From NCBI GenBank assembly GCA_047619685.1, contig JBLHLC010000052.1:1-22723 (forward strand): DNA of 22,723 nt, written 5' to 3'. Positions 7,176 through 15,070 of the stretch are shown in pieces; the stretch's first letter is position 1; the number at the start of each line of letters is the position of its first letter. The position numbers and the translations under genes were made by a program. Source of the stretch: JABDJZ01 sp047619685 (GTDB taxonomy: Bacteria; Bacteroidota; Rhodothermia; Rhodothermales; UBA10348). The notes under the pieces are model-generated. The model did no database searches and had not been told where the DNA came from. It saw only the letters and a program-made list of their open reading frames with translations.

Positions 7176-8185
7176 TCACCCGGCTTCAAAGGACGGGACC
7201 TCGCCCTCTTCGCACCTCTCCAGTACCAGAACCGTAACCTCGGGCGGCGTACCGAGCCGAAAGGGCAACCCCCAATAGTTAGTCCCTGGATTGATGTAGA
7301 GTAGTGAATCGTTCTCTCGATGGCTTCCCATCGAGTGCTTCGCGAAAGGGGCTGCAGCGTTCCAGTTCCACCGAGGAATGGCCAGTTGCCCGTAGTGGGT
7401 ATGACCGCTCAGCGTCAGCTCAACTCCTCGCTCGGCAAAGGCGCTCCAGAGCGCAGGATTGTGGGCCAGCAAGAGCACGGTGTCCCCAGGCGGGATCCCC
7501 CGCAGGGTGGCATCCACCTCTTGCGCGGCCGAGGCCCCTCCGTCTCGATGCCACATTTGACCCGCGGGGTCGCCAACACCGGCCAGCCAAATCGAATCTC
7601 CGCCGCGTTCCACCTGGACAGCCTCATTGACCAGCACCGTCATCCCCATCGCGGATAGGCCCTCCCGAACCGAGTTCCAGCCCGCGTAAACGTCGTGATT
7701 ACCCGCAATCGCGAAGACACCAAGCGGGGCCTTCAGCCCGCCGAATGCTGACCCAAACGATTCGGTGTCCCTCGCATAGTCATCGACCTGATCCCCCGTG
7801 ATGACGATCATGTCCGGCCGGGCGTCACCGATGGCGCTGGCGATCCGGCTCAGGAACGCCTTGGGCGTGTGCGGGCCCACGTGGAGGTCGGACACCTGAA
7901 AGACTCTCGTTCCGCGGAAGCCGTCCGGCAGGCCACTCACCCTGACTGAGAGTTCTTTCACGACGAGGGATCTGCTCCCAAAATACCCTGCGATGGCAGC
8001 CACGGCGATGATGCCCGCGCCCCCGGAAGCAGCGTCGCCAGGGACAGGGCAACTGCGGTGGCCCACCCGCCAGGTAGAACCGGCGCGAGGGCGCCCAAGA
8101 CCACGAGGCTGGAGCCTCCGAGCCAGATGGCGACGAAGGTCAGGACCGGGCGAATCGGTATCCGGCTAGCAGGGTCTGTTTCCAC
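7176..8185 (-). pseudogene. Membrane-anchored calcineurin-like metallophosphoesterase, one frameshift
   Basis: The main frame (7176 to about 8024) has every phosphoesterase motif: VFQVSDLHVGPH, VITGDQVDD, IAGNHDVYAGW, LLAHNP and SGHTHYGQ, as in the YkuE-like family that hydrolyses phosphoesters outside the inner membrane. The N-terminus is in another frame: from GTG at 8185, ETDPASRIPIRPVLTFVAIW and further hydrophobic sequence give membrane segments that end at ATLLPG. The frames meet at a run of five C (8020-8024; G on the coding strand). One extra G there would give a continuous 336-residue protein reading LLPGGAGIIAVAAIAGYFGS. This is therefore a recent indel, slippage or sequencing error in an otherwise intact gene. 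An alternative start at 8066 would yield a protein missing the first membrane segments. Confidence 0.8.
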
Positions 8186-8229
8186 AAGCAGGGGACGGTC
8201 TGGGTTGCGGGAAGAAGGCCTGAGTCAAA

Positions 8230-9228
8230 CTACCCCGGAAGATCAATAACAAACTCCGCGCCCCCTTCAGGTCCATCCCCCACCGAGAGCATGCCAGTGT
8301 GCCCGTCAGTAATGATGTCGTGGGCCAGACTCAGCCCCAGGCCGGTGCCTTCACCCGTCGCCTTGGTGGTGAAGAAGGGCTCGAAGATCTTCTGCAGCAT
8401 GGCCTTGGGAACGCCCGGACCGTTGTCAGAAACGCGGATCTGAATGCGCCCGAACTCCCGCCGAGTGGTCAGCGTGACCCGAGGCTCCTTGACCCGGGCG
8501 GATCCCGCCCACATCACGCCGCTCTCATCCCGGTGTAACGTGGTGACGCCGTCGATTCCTGAGCCGGTCGCATCCAACTCTAGCGGAATCCGCCTGAACT
8601 GGCCGGTGGCCGGATCGAAATTCAGCAGGTCAACCGATGCGAGCCACAATGATCCATCTCTGTCCGCAAGAACATCTCGTACTGTGCTCCCCAAGCTGTC
8701 CTGGTCCGGCAGGTAGGTCTCGAATGTCATGGTCGAGGGGTCCAGCCGGCTCAAGCCTCGACTCGTCCCGATCCAGAGGAAGCCGCCGCGGCCCTCCGCA
8801 ATCGAGAGCACGTGATCGCTAGCGATGGACTCCGAGCTTTCTGGATCGTGCACGAATCGCTCGAACGTCGCCAGATCCCTGTTGAACCTATTCAGTCCAC
8901 CGTTTTCCGTCCCAATCCAGAGTTGCCGCTTGCTATCCTCAAAAATGTCAAGCACGTGGCCCGCACCCAGACTAAGGCTGTCCGAAAGGCTGTGTACTCA
9001 CTCTGTGTACTCACTCCCGTCGAACCGGAACACACCTCCGCCGCTCCACTGTCCGAACCACATAAAGCCCTCGTGGTCCTGAAGGATGGTCGTGGCCTGA
9101 TTGATCTGCTCCGCATTCTGGTGCTGGAACTGGATCGGCCCGGGATGGCGAATAGCGCCAGGGTCCGGCTGGGAGTAGGCCGACGAGACGAGCAGGGTCA
9201 GCGCGACCGCGAGAAGGGTTGACTTCAT
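8230..9228 (-). pseudogene. Reg_prop propeller/histidine kinase hybrid, internally deleted, in-frame stop
   Basis: It starts at the ATG at 9228 with a signal peptide (MKSTLLAVALTLLVSSAYS), followed by Reg_prop blades typical of hybrid two-component sensors: FMWFGQWSGGGVFRFDG, LWIGTENGGLNRFN, LWIGTSRGLSRLDP, LWLASVDLLNFDP. At VMWAGSA the sequence jumps to a kinase ATPase domain (DNGPGV G1 box, IFEPFFTTK F box, GTGLGLSLAHDII G2 box). The remaining blades, the Y_Y_Y and membrane segments and the phospho-acceptor His domain are missing, as is the N-box. A TGA at 8998-9000 interrupts the same frame inside a 13-bp tandem duplication. Such sensors usually exceed 1000 residues; this has about 331. 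Non-functional as a kinase. Confidence 0.85.
8990..9015. repeat. 13-bp perfect tandem duplication carrying a stop codon
   Basis: CTGTGTACTCACT occurs twice with no spacer (8990-9002 and 9003-9015). On the minus strand the array lies in the propeller/kinase gene and contains the in-frame TGA at 8998-9000. The codons on both sides of the array are in the same frame as sequenced. Confidence 0.9.
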
Positions 9229-9307
9229 GAGGCAAATCGGAGAGACAACCATAATACGACGTCTTGCCAGCGGCCGGCTCATCGGGGCCCGGCAGGCCGC
9301 ATCGGAA

Positions 9308-9466
9308 TTAGTACCCCACCGGCCGATCCTCCACGTAAAACCCCGGATCGACCGCGAACACAGACGCACCCGAAGTCTCCACCTCCATGACCCGCCAACG
9401 CTCCGTAGGCTGAATCCAGACCTCATCGCCCAGACCCACCAAAACCTTGAGCGGCCCAGCTAACTG
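9308..9466 (-). pseudogene. Unrecognised C-terminal gene fragment
   Basis: About 52 codons reading GPLKVLVGLGDEVWIQPT, ERWRVMEVETSGASVFAVD and PGFYVEDRPVGY before a TAA at 9308-9310. The composition looks like the last strands of a secreted beta-rich protein rather than random sequence, but I do not recognise the family. There is no start codon. Upstream the frame runs into the antisense of the nucleotidyltransferase remnant, so the gene is probably cut there. Low certainty. Confidence 0.35.
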
Positions 9467-9469
9467 CGC

Positions 9470-9966
9470 ATGACTCAGATTTCGATCCGAGACCACCACC
9501 AGCGGGCCATCGACAGGCTGTCGGAGGCCTATAGGGATGACCCGGCCTACCTGGGTCTGATCATTGGGGGCTCCGTCGCCAAGGGATGCGCACGCAATGA
9601 TTCCGACGTGGAGTTCCTCATCATCGCAACCAATGAAGCCTTCAGGCGACGGCAAGGTCATCGATCTGGCGGAAAGGGGCAACGAGCCTTCCCGGGCTGC
9701 TTTCGAGGGCGCTCGTCGCGTTCTCCCACGGTGTTGATCTCCAAGGGCTTCTGCAGCGCATCCACACTTACCCGGAAGAGGGGCACGCCGAGCGTATCAA
9801 GGCCTTCTACTGCATGGCGCCGAATGGGGCGAACGCCACTGCGCTGTTCGAGTCCGTCCGCTCGTTTCAAGACTGGGGCATCACAGACCTTGAGGCCTAT
9901 ACCTGGTTCTTGACCGAAGTCGAATGGAGCTGGATGTCTGGCAGCACGCCCATGGAAGACTGGTAG
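9470..9966 (+). pseudogene. Nucleotidyltransferase-fold protein, decayed
   Basis: The first 59 codons are clear: RDHHQRAIDRLSEAYRDDP, LGLIIGGSVAKGCARNDSDV, with the GGSxAKG...SDVEF signature of polymerase-beta-like nucleotidyltransferases. After NEAF (about 9643) sequence is missing and the frame shifts to DGKVIDLAERGNEPSRAAFEG (9648-9710). A second shift near 9711 gives LVAFSHGVDLQGLLQRIHTY, ERIKAFYCM, and then, apparently across another deletion near 9820, LFESVRSFQDWGITDLEAYT, WFLTEVEWSW and a TAG at 9964-9966. Both ends of the ancestral protein are therefore present but the centre is eroded. Non-functional. The missing parts are inferred from family layout as I remember it. Confidence 0.7.
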
Positions 9967-10032
9967 GCCATGGTAGTGAGCCAGGGCAGCAACCAGTCCC
10001 ATCGTCCAAACAAACAATTCCCCCTTGAGTCC

Positions 10033-10238
10033 ATGAGAAAGAGATACCAATACAAATTCGTCCGAATCGGTGAAGGCTGGGTTTCGGCCAAGCGGGTTGC
10101 CATGCAAGAGTACCAACAGGTCGTAGAGGACCATGCACAGATGGCTGGAGGCTGGTGCAGGTCTTTGCTCCAGGGACGGGCGGATATGGATCTGCCAAGT
10201 TCTTTGAGGTCATCCTTGAGAGAGAGGTAGAGAGTTGA
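10033..10238 (+). pseudogene. DUF4177 small protein with a one-base deletion
   Basis: From ATG at 10033 the sequence reads RKRYQYKFVRIGEGWVSAKR and QEYQQVVEDHAQ. It then continues one frame over as DGWRLVQVFAPGTGGYGSAK and FFEVILEREVES to a TGA at 10236-10238. Together these make a typical DUF4177 protein of about 68 residues, whose GWRLVQ...GxGG core is diagnostic. The break is near 10138-10142 (cat gca cag atg), where one added G would restore the frame. DUF4177 has no known function. The gene follows the nucleotidyltransferase remnant by 66 bp on the same strand. Confidence 0.8.
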
Positions 10239-10255
10239 CCGTGGGGCTCGAGTCG

Positions 10256-10515
10256 CTACCGGACCCCAGCCGCCTCGAGGTCTAGCAAATAGATCCGCGC
10301 CAGCCCTGAAACCCAGCCTGAGACTCCTGGAAGGCCATGTAGCGCCCGTCCGGGCTCATGACGCCGTTGTTGGCCTTCCACGCCCCAACGTCAGCGAAAC
10401 TTGTCAGTCGCAAGGCCGCACTCGACCCATCGAGCTTGAGGCGGTAGAGATCCAGATGGGACACGCCGCGTCCGTCATCCATTCCGACCGAAGCTTCCGA
10501 TATTCGGTGCGGCAT
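10256..10515 (-). pseudogene. TolB/PD40 propeller C-terminal fragment
   Basis: The minus strand reads SHLDLYRLKLDGSSAALRLT, FADVGAWKANNGVMSPDGRY and MAFQESQAG. After a frameshift near 10300 it continues IYLLDLEAAGVR to a TAG at 10256-10258. The MSPDGRYMAF element is the standard TolB/PD40 blade motif, and IYLLDL is a typical final strand. Only the last one or two blades remain; the rest of the gene is absent upstream. Non-functional remnant. Confidence 0.65.
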
Positions 10516-10784
10516 CTCTGTTATTATGCACTATGACTATCCGGAAGACGAAACGGTGGGACCTCGAGTTCGACTCGGTACGCGGGCGGGTGCCTTCCTG
10601 TCACGTAATCGAGACCAAGCGGTGGGATCGCGAGGCCATGCCGTCGGTCTCTTGGCCGTAATCCTGGCGTGCGCTTGCGGCAACCAAGTCAGAATCCGCT
10701 GACTCAGCGAGTGAGGTATCTGGACAAGTTGATTGACGAGTTGGCCAAGGGGCGGAAAATCGAGAAAATTCTCAGCAATATGCC
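10516..10784. other. Segment without a convincing gene; short open frames only
   Basis: About 270 bp before the DinB gene. It holds a 42-codon frame from ATG 10533 to TAA 10661 (contains two RWD-centred pieces from an imperfect repeat near 10549 and 10613), and a 26-codon frame from GTG 10622 with a lipoprotein-like LLAVILACACGNQ segment. A third frame from GTG 10711 encodes RYLDKLIDELAKGRKIEKIL and SNMP, and its TGA overlaps the DinB start as ATGA. The last could be the coupled tail of a lost upstream gene. None matches a family I know. Confidence 0.4.
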
Positions 10785-11333
10785 ATGACCACCAAAATAC
10801 TGAACCTGGGCGAAATCACCGATCTACTTGCCAGAACGCCGGAGGTGCTCGACGCCCTTCTCGGAGGCACAACGGGCTTCTGGCATAACGTAGCGGAGGG
10901 TCCGGAAACCTGGAGTGCTTTCGATGTACTTGGGCATCTGATACACGGGGAGGAGACCGACTGGATACCACGGGCACGAATCATTCTGTCCACCGGAGTC
11001 GCTCAGTCTTTTGAGCCCTTCGACCGCTTTGCGCAGTTTGAGCGTTTCAAGGGGCGAACTCTGAACGATCTGCTGGGACAATTCCGGACCTGCCGCGCCG
11101 ACAACCTCGAGATCCTGAAGGGGTGGGATCTTCAGGCGGAGCACTTCGCCCGTGAGGGCGTCCATCCGGCGTTCGGTACGGTTACTCTCGGTCAGCTCCT
11201 GGCCACCTGGGCCGTGCATGACCTGAATCATCTGGCCCAGATCGCACGCGTGATGACCGGCTCAGTCGTGGATCAGGTTGGCCCGTGGCAGTCCTACCTC
11301 AGCATTGTGCAGGCCCGCGCCGATTTTCGATAG
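10785..11333 (+). CDS. DinB-like four-helix metalloenzyme family protein
   Basis: 182 residues, start ATG at 10785 overlapping an upstream short frame by ATGA. DinB/YfiT-type proteins are four-helix bundles binding a divalent metal through three His. Here they are His51 in DVLGHLIHGE and His145 and His149 in WAVHDLNHLAQI. The spacing and the closing YLSIVQARADFR fit the family. Members include thiol transferases, but most are of unknown activity, so no substrate is assigned. It stands intact between decayed genes on both sides, which suggests it is still under selection. Confidence 0.88.
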   Translation: MTTKILNLGEITDLLARTPEVLDALLGGTTGFWHNVAEGPETWSAFDVLGHLIHGEETDWIPRARIILSTGVAQSFEPFDRFAQFERFKGRTLNDLLGQFRTCRADNLEILKGWDLQAEHFAREGVHPAFGTVTLGQLLATWAVHDLNHLAQIARVMTGSVVDQVGPWQSYLSIVQARADFR

Positions 11334-11425
11334 GTGTCTCAGATGAAACTGAGCTCGGCCGACTCCGATAGTGGGCCACCCAAAGTACCGCCTATCGGAG
11401 CGCCCTCGTTTCCAAGAAGACAGAC

Positions 11426-11700
11426 ATGTTGTGGCCTACCGACACCTGGCCGGCCTCCAGCCCGGAAGAGCAGGGGATCAATTCCGCCGTTTTGGACACT
11501 TTGGTCCAGGAAATGAGAACTGGCGAGCATGGATCGATCGACGCGTTCATGACGATCAGGAATGGATATGTGCGGGCAGTTCCTTTTCGTTGTCCCCGAA
11601 CTGGACCTGGTAGTGGTATTCAACAGTTGGAATTTGTTCGGCCGCCCCAACAAGTCGACGATTGGTGCATTTCTGAACGTGATATTGCCTGCGGTTCAAT
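11426..11700 (+). pseudogene. Serine hydrolase (class C beta-lactamase family) reduced to its two ends
   Basis: From ATG 11426 the frame encodes the usual mature N-terminus of this family: WPASSPEEQGINSAVLDTLV, GSIDAFMTIRNGYV. At about 11567-11575 it passes, one frame over, straight into the family's C-terminus: CGQFLFVVPELDLVVVFNSW, NLFGRPN and FLNVILPAVQSS. The whole catalytic centre (SxxK, YxN, HxG regions, some 250-300 residues) is missing, as is a signal peptide. GGATAT at the joint encodes Gly-Tyr at both of the positions that would have been fused, suggesting deletion across a short repeat. The terminal stop is also lost; the C-terminal frame reads on to 11891. Confidence 0.75.
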
Positions 11701-11851
11701 CAAGTCCTGATGTCGCGGCAGAATCAATCAGGAGGTCCACGCGGGACACGTCCTTGAATGCGCAAGAGGCCTCGTGCAACCGTAGGCAGCTTCTGAGCGT
11801 GTGTACGTGTTGGCCAGCGTTAATCCTGAGGCCGGTCTCCGAAATCCTCGC

Positions 11852-12748
11852 ATGCGTGTCCTCACCAAGTCGAAAATCACCTACAGCTTGACGCTGGGAC
11901 TGATGCTCGGCCTCGGAGTGGGCGCGATCTCGGCGTTGGGTACGAGCGCGGGTTGGCTTCCGGGACTCGCGATCCTTGTCGGATTCCTTCTCATCGCTAT
12001 GCGAAAGCCGCTGAGACGATGGCGCGCCACCCGAGGCCCGTTTCCAGAATGGGCCTCCGATTGGCTGGAGGAACACGTCGGGGTATATCCGCACCTCGCT
12101 GGCGAAGCCCGCCGCCGTTTCGACACCGATGTTCAGATCATCTTGGACGAGTGGAGATTCGAGGGCTCGGGACAGGTGAAGGTCACTGAAAAGAGGCGAT
12201 TAAGGGTCGCAGCCGGCGCCGCATTGCTCTTGCACGGACATCCCGAGTGGGAGCTGCCCTACCGCCATACCGTCTTGTTCTATTCCGAGCAGTTTGACGA
12301 CGACTACGTGATCGAAAGCGAAGGAGAGTTTGACGGGATGGCGCACCAGCAGGGCCCAATCATTCTGTCTGTGAAGGCGCTGGACGAGTGCTGGCAGGGA
12401 GACCCCGGCGCTGGAAACGTAGTCCTCCACGAACTGGCTCATCTGCTCGACTATAAGACCGAGTTCGCGGATGGCGTGCCGTCGCTCGTCGATGCCCGAT
12501 CAGCGGTTGCTTGGCAGGCCTTGGTGCATCGGGAAATGGAGCGTATCAAGCGCGGACGCTCCATTCTCCCCGACTACGGATCCACCGAGCCGGCGGAGTT
12601 ATTCGCCTGCGCTGTTGAGAGCTTCTTTGAGGAATCTGACCTACTCGAAAGAAGGCACCCTGAACTTTTTGCGGCGCTCAAGGCGCTGTTCAACATGGAT
12701 CCGAGGACAGGAACGATGAGTGCCGCAGCAGAATTCCGAAACCGTTAG
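11852..12748 (+). CDS. mtfA: MtfA-like zinc metallopeptidase (M90 family)
   Basis: 298 residues from the ATG at 11852. Two membrane segments (about 9-30 and 34-50) are followed by a cytoplasmic domain: PEWASDWLEEHVGVYPHL, then VAAGAALLLHG, VLFYSEQF, GPIILSVKALDECWQG, the zinc motif VVLHELAHLLDYKTEFADG (HELAH, 193-197) and TEPAELFACAVESFFE (third ligand Glu). MtfA of enterobacteria is a soluble aminopeptidase that sequesters the repressor Mlc and relieves glucose-PTS genes; here there is an N-terminal membrane anchor and no Mlc partner is known. The start is chosen over an upstream in-frame ATG at 11801 because the membrane segment begins nine residues later. No Shine-Dalgarno is obvious. Intact. 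Confidence 0.92.
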   Translation: MRVLTKSKITYSLTLGLMLGLGVGAISALGTSAGWLPGLAILVGFLLIAMRKPLRRWRATRGPFPEWASDWLEEHVGVYPHLAGEARRRFDTDVQIILDEWRFEGSGQVKVTEKRRLRVAAGAALLLHGHPEWELPYRHTVLFYSEQFDDDYVIESEGEFDGMAHQQGPIILSVKALDECWQGDPGAGNVVLHELAHLLDYKTEFADGVPSLVDARSAVAWQALVHREMERIKRGRSILPDYGSTEPAELFACAVESFFEESDLLERRHPELFAALKALFNMDPRTGTMSAAAEFRNR

Positions 12749-12856
12749 CCTGCCGGCGGATGTGCCAACCCCTGACCGGGTTGCCGCAGAACGCCAGATT
12801 GGCGTCGCCCATGCTGCAGGCTCGCTCTCGCAATATCGGCTTCCGGTCACTACTGT

Positions 12857-12968
12857 GGGAGGGACCAGTTCGCGAAACAAACACCCGGTAAGACCCCATG
12901 ATTGGCATGTTTTCAAGAGCCCGCATCAGCACGCCTACAGCCGCGAAACCGGGAGCGAGCCTTCCTTC
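12857..12968 (+). repeat. 112-bp direct repeat, copy A (promoter leader plus first codons of the CocE gene)
   Basis: Aligns without gaps to 17273-17384 (offset 4416) at roughly nine of ten positions. The best block spans the start codon, CCCCATGATTGGCAT to GCCTACAGCCGCGA. It covers 41 bp of the CocE gene's 5' leader and its first 23-24 codons. Differences within the plus-strand frame are conservative (Met/Ile, Ala/Thr, Lys/Arg, Leu/Val), which favours descent from a coding 5' end. Confidence 0.85.
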
Positions 12969-15063
12969 CGGATTCTGGCTCCTTATCCTCGTGGGACTTC
13001 TGGGAGCGTCCATGGGGGCAGGGGGGTGTGCCTCGGACCGCGGCGACCTTGGCGAGGGCCCAGGGGTCCTCACCGGTGACTGGGACTACTACCGGATGTT
13101 GGGGGGCGAATCCCGGGCAGGATTCGAGGCAAAGCGCCGATTCGGCTTCGCTCACTTCGAGGGTGATGATGCTGAGGCGGCATGGCTCCACCGCAGAGCC
13201 GGGGGAAATCTCGAGGTGATCGACGGATTGAGCCTGCAGGGAGACTCCCTGTTCCTGGACTTCGCCTCGGGACGGTCCGTTCGGGCGCTGGTGGGCAACG
13301 ACACGATCGTCGGCCACATTTTTCAGGATGGAGATCCCATTCAGCGCATGTGGCTGGTACGTCGGGACACGGACCCGGTGTACGAGCCGTACTTCCCGAT
13401 CTGGGCTGGCCCGGTTTCCGATTCGACCTTCGCCGTCGAAATCGATCCCGCCGTGCCAATGCAGGCGCGGGACGGGACAACGCTCATGAGTTTCGTGGGG
13501 CGCCCGGTTGGCGTTGGCCCCTTTGGTGTGGTTCTGGAGCGCACCCCTTACCTCCGGTTCGACAGGAGGAACGCAGAATTCTGGGCATCACGGGGGTTCA
13601 TCTACGTGAAGCAGGACGTCCGGGGGCGGGGCGGCTCGGACGGGATCCTCGACATGAACGACATGCAGGAGCAGGACGGCTATGACGCCGTGGAGTGGGC
13701 CGCAGCTCTTCCGGGCAGCAACGGGAAAGTCGGCATGATCGGCCGCTCGAATCCGGGACTCTACGCGTGGTACGCCGCAATCGCCGCCCCACCGCACCTC
13801 GCAGCCATCGCGCCCGCGGTGGCCACGGCCGATCCGGTGCGCCTCGTTCCGTACATCGACATGATCTTCTCCCCCACGATCGTGCCGTGGCTCTGCCTCA
13901 CGCAGGTGAGGGAGACCCTTTCCGACATGAGCGATCTGGATTTGATGCCGGCGTTCAACCACCTCCCGGTTATCGAAGCGGCGGAGATCGCGGGTTGCCC
14001 GCGGCCGCAGTTCTGGGACGACTGGTTCGACCACCAACAGCTCGACGACTACTGGCGGGCTCTTTCCATCGAAGCCCGACTTGATCGGGTCCAGGTTCCG
14101 GTCCTCGGAATCGCCGGTTGGCACGACGACGCGCGCGGCACCACCCGCAACTTTGAGGCGCTGTCCCGAGTCCCCGGCCATCCGTTCCAGCGGCTTTTCA
14201 TGGACCCCAGTTCGCACAAGGGCATCGACTATGTCAACGGCGATTTCGGACCCCAGGCCCGCATAGATCACCGCGCGCTCCAACTCCGCTGGTTCGACCA
14301 CTACCTGAAGGGGCTGGACAACGGCGTGGATTCGGAGCCTCCGGTGGATGTGTTCATCATGGGCGACAACGAGTGGCGCCAGGAATCCGAGTGGCCGCTG
14401 GCCCGGACCGAGTACACGAACTTCTACCTCCATTCCGGGGGCAGCGCCCAAGGCGTCGCGGGAGACGGCACGCTCGGCACCGCGCCTCCTGAAACCGACG
14501 AGCCGGAGGACACCTACACTTACGACCCCGGCACGCCTACCCCCTACCTGGTCGACGCCCGGGAACTGGAGCTCGGTTTGAACGAGGACTACGCCGATGT
14601 CCACAGCACCCGGTCGGATATTGCCGTGTACACCTCGGCTCCTCTGGCGGAAGCGATGGAGATCACCGGCCCCATGACCGCTACCCTGTACGCCGCGACG
14701 GACGCCCTCGATACGGATTGGTACGTGATGCTCCTGGACGTCTATCCGGACGGAAGGGCCCAGAGAATCCAGGAAGCGGCCTCCAGGGCGCGTTTTCGGG
14801 ATGGCTTCGACAAGCCCTCGCTACTGGTGCCGGGCACCGTGTACGAGTACGAAATGGACATGTGGTTCACGGGAATCGTCATCCCCGCGGGACACAGCTT
14901 GCGGGTGGTGGTCTCCTCGGCCCTCTTCCCCAAGTACGATCGAAACCTGAACACGGGCGGCGACAACGAGAGGGATACGGTCTTCGTGCCAGCGCACCAG
15001 CGAGTGTTGCACACACCACGCTATCCCTCGCACGTCACACTTCCCCTCATCCCAAGGCGATAA
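12898..15063 (+). CDS. CocE/NonD-family X-Pro dipeptidyl-peptidase-like hydrolase, probable lipoprotein
   Basis: 721 residues. The N-terminus has a hydrophobic segment (about 24-42) ending at GAGGC, a weak lipobox, so export and lipidation are likely. A family-atypical beta-rich segment (50-175) precedes the alpha/beta-hydrolase core: MQARDGTTLMSFVGRP, VVLERTPYLRF, YVKQDVRGRGGSDG, the nucleophile Ser284 in GMIGRSNPGLY, Asp410 or 411 in GWHDDARG and His440 in SSHKGIDY. From about 500 comes the C-terminal jelly-roll of CocE/NonD proteins (VYTSAPLAEAMEITGPMTA, MLLDVYPDGRAQRIQEA). Members cleave acyl esters, amides or X-Pro dipeptides; the substrate here is unknown. The nucleophile elbow has Asn-Pro after Ser where most members have Tyr-Gly/Glu. 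It is followed 7 bp later by the FNT gene. Confidence 0.93.
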   Translation: MIGMFSRARISTPTAAKPGASLPSGFWLLILVGLLGASMGAGGCASDRGDLGEGPGVLTGDWDYYRMLGGESRAGFEAKRRFGFAHFEGDDAEAAWLHRRAGGNLEVIDGLSLQGDSLFLDFASGRSVRALVGNDTIVGHIFQDGDPIQRMWLVRRDTDPVYEPYFPIWAGPVSDSTFAVEIDPAVPMQARDGTTLMSFVGRPVGVGPFGVVLERTPYLRFDRRNAEFWASRGFIYVKQDVRGRGGSDGILDMNDMQEQDGYDAVEWAAALPGSNGKVGMIGRSNPGLYAWYAAIAAPPHLAAIAPAVATADPVRLVPYIDMIFSPTIVPWLCLTQVRETLSDMSDLDLMPAFNHLPVIEAAEIAGCPRPQFWDDWFDHQQLDDYWRALSIEARLDRVQVPVLGIAGWHDDARGTTRNFEALSRVPGHPFQRLFMDPSSHKGIDYVNGDFGPQARIDHRALQLRWFDHYLKGLDNGVDSEPPVDVFIMGDNEWRQESEWPLARTEYTNFYLHSGGSAQGVAGDGTLGTAPPETDEPEDTYTYDPGTPTPYLVDARELELGLNEDYADVHSTRSDIAVYTSAPLAEAMEITGPMTATLYAATDALDTDWYVMLLDVYPDGRAQRIQEAASRARFRDGFDKPSLLVPGTVYEYEMDMWFTGIVIPAGHSLRVVVSSALFPKYDRNLNTGGDNERDTVFVPAHQRVLHTPRYPSHVTLPLIPRR

Positions 15064-15070
15064 GCCTGCG

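Noticed and set aside
12690..13073. Minus-strand peptide in repeat A similar to one in repeat B (AAVGVLMR...MPIMG)
   Set aside because: Differences between the two copies on this strand are radical (Phe/Leu, Asn/Lys, Ser/Phe, Phe/Cys), whereas the plus-strand frame changes conservatively, so the plus strand is the coding one.
13588..14604. Minus-strand frame of 338 codons inside the CocE gene
   Set aside because: Antisense of the hydrolase core in GC-rich DNA; His/Arg/Val-rich with no motif.
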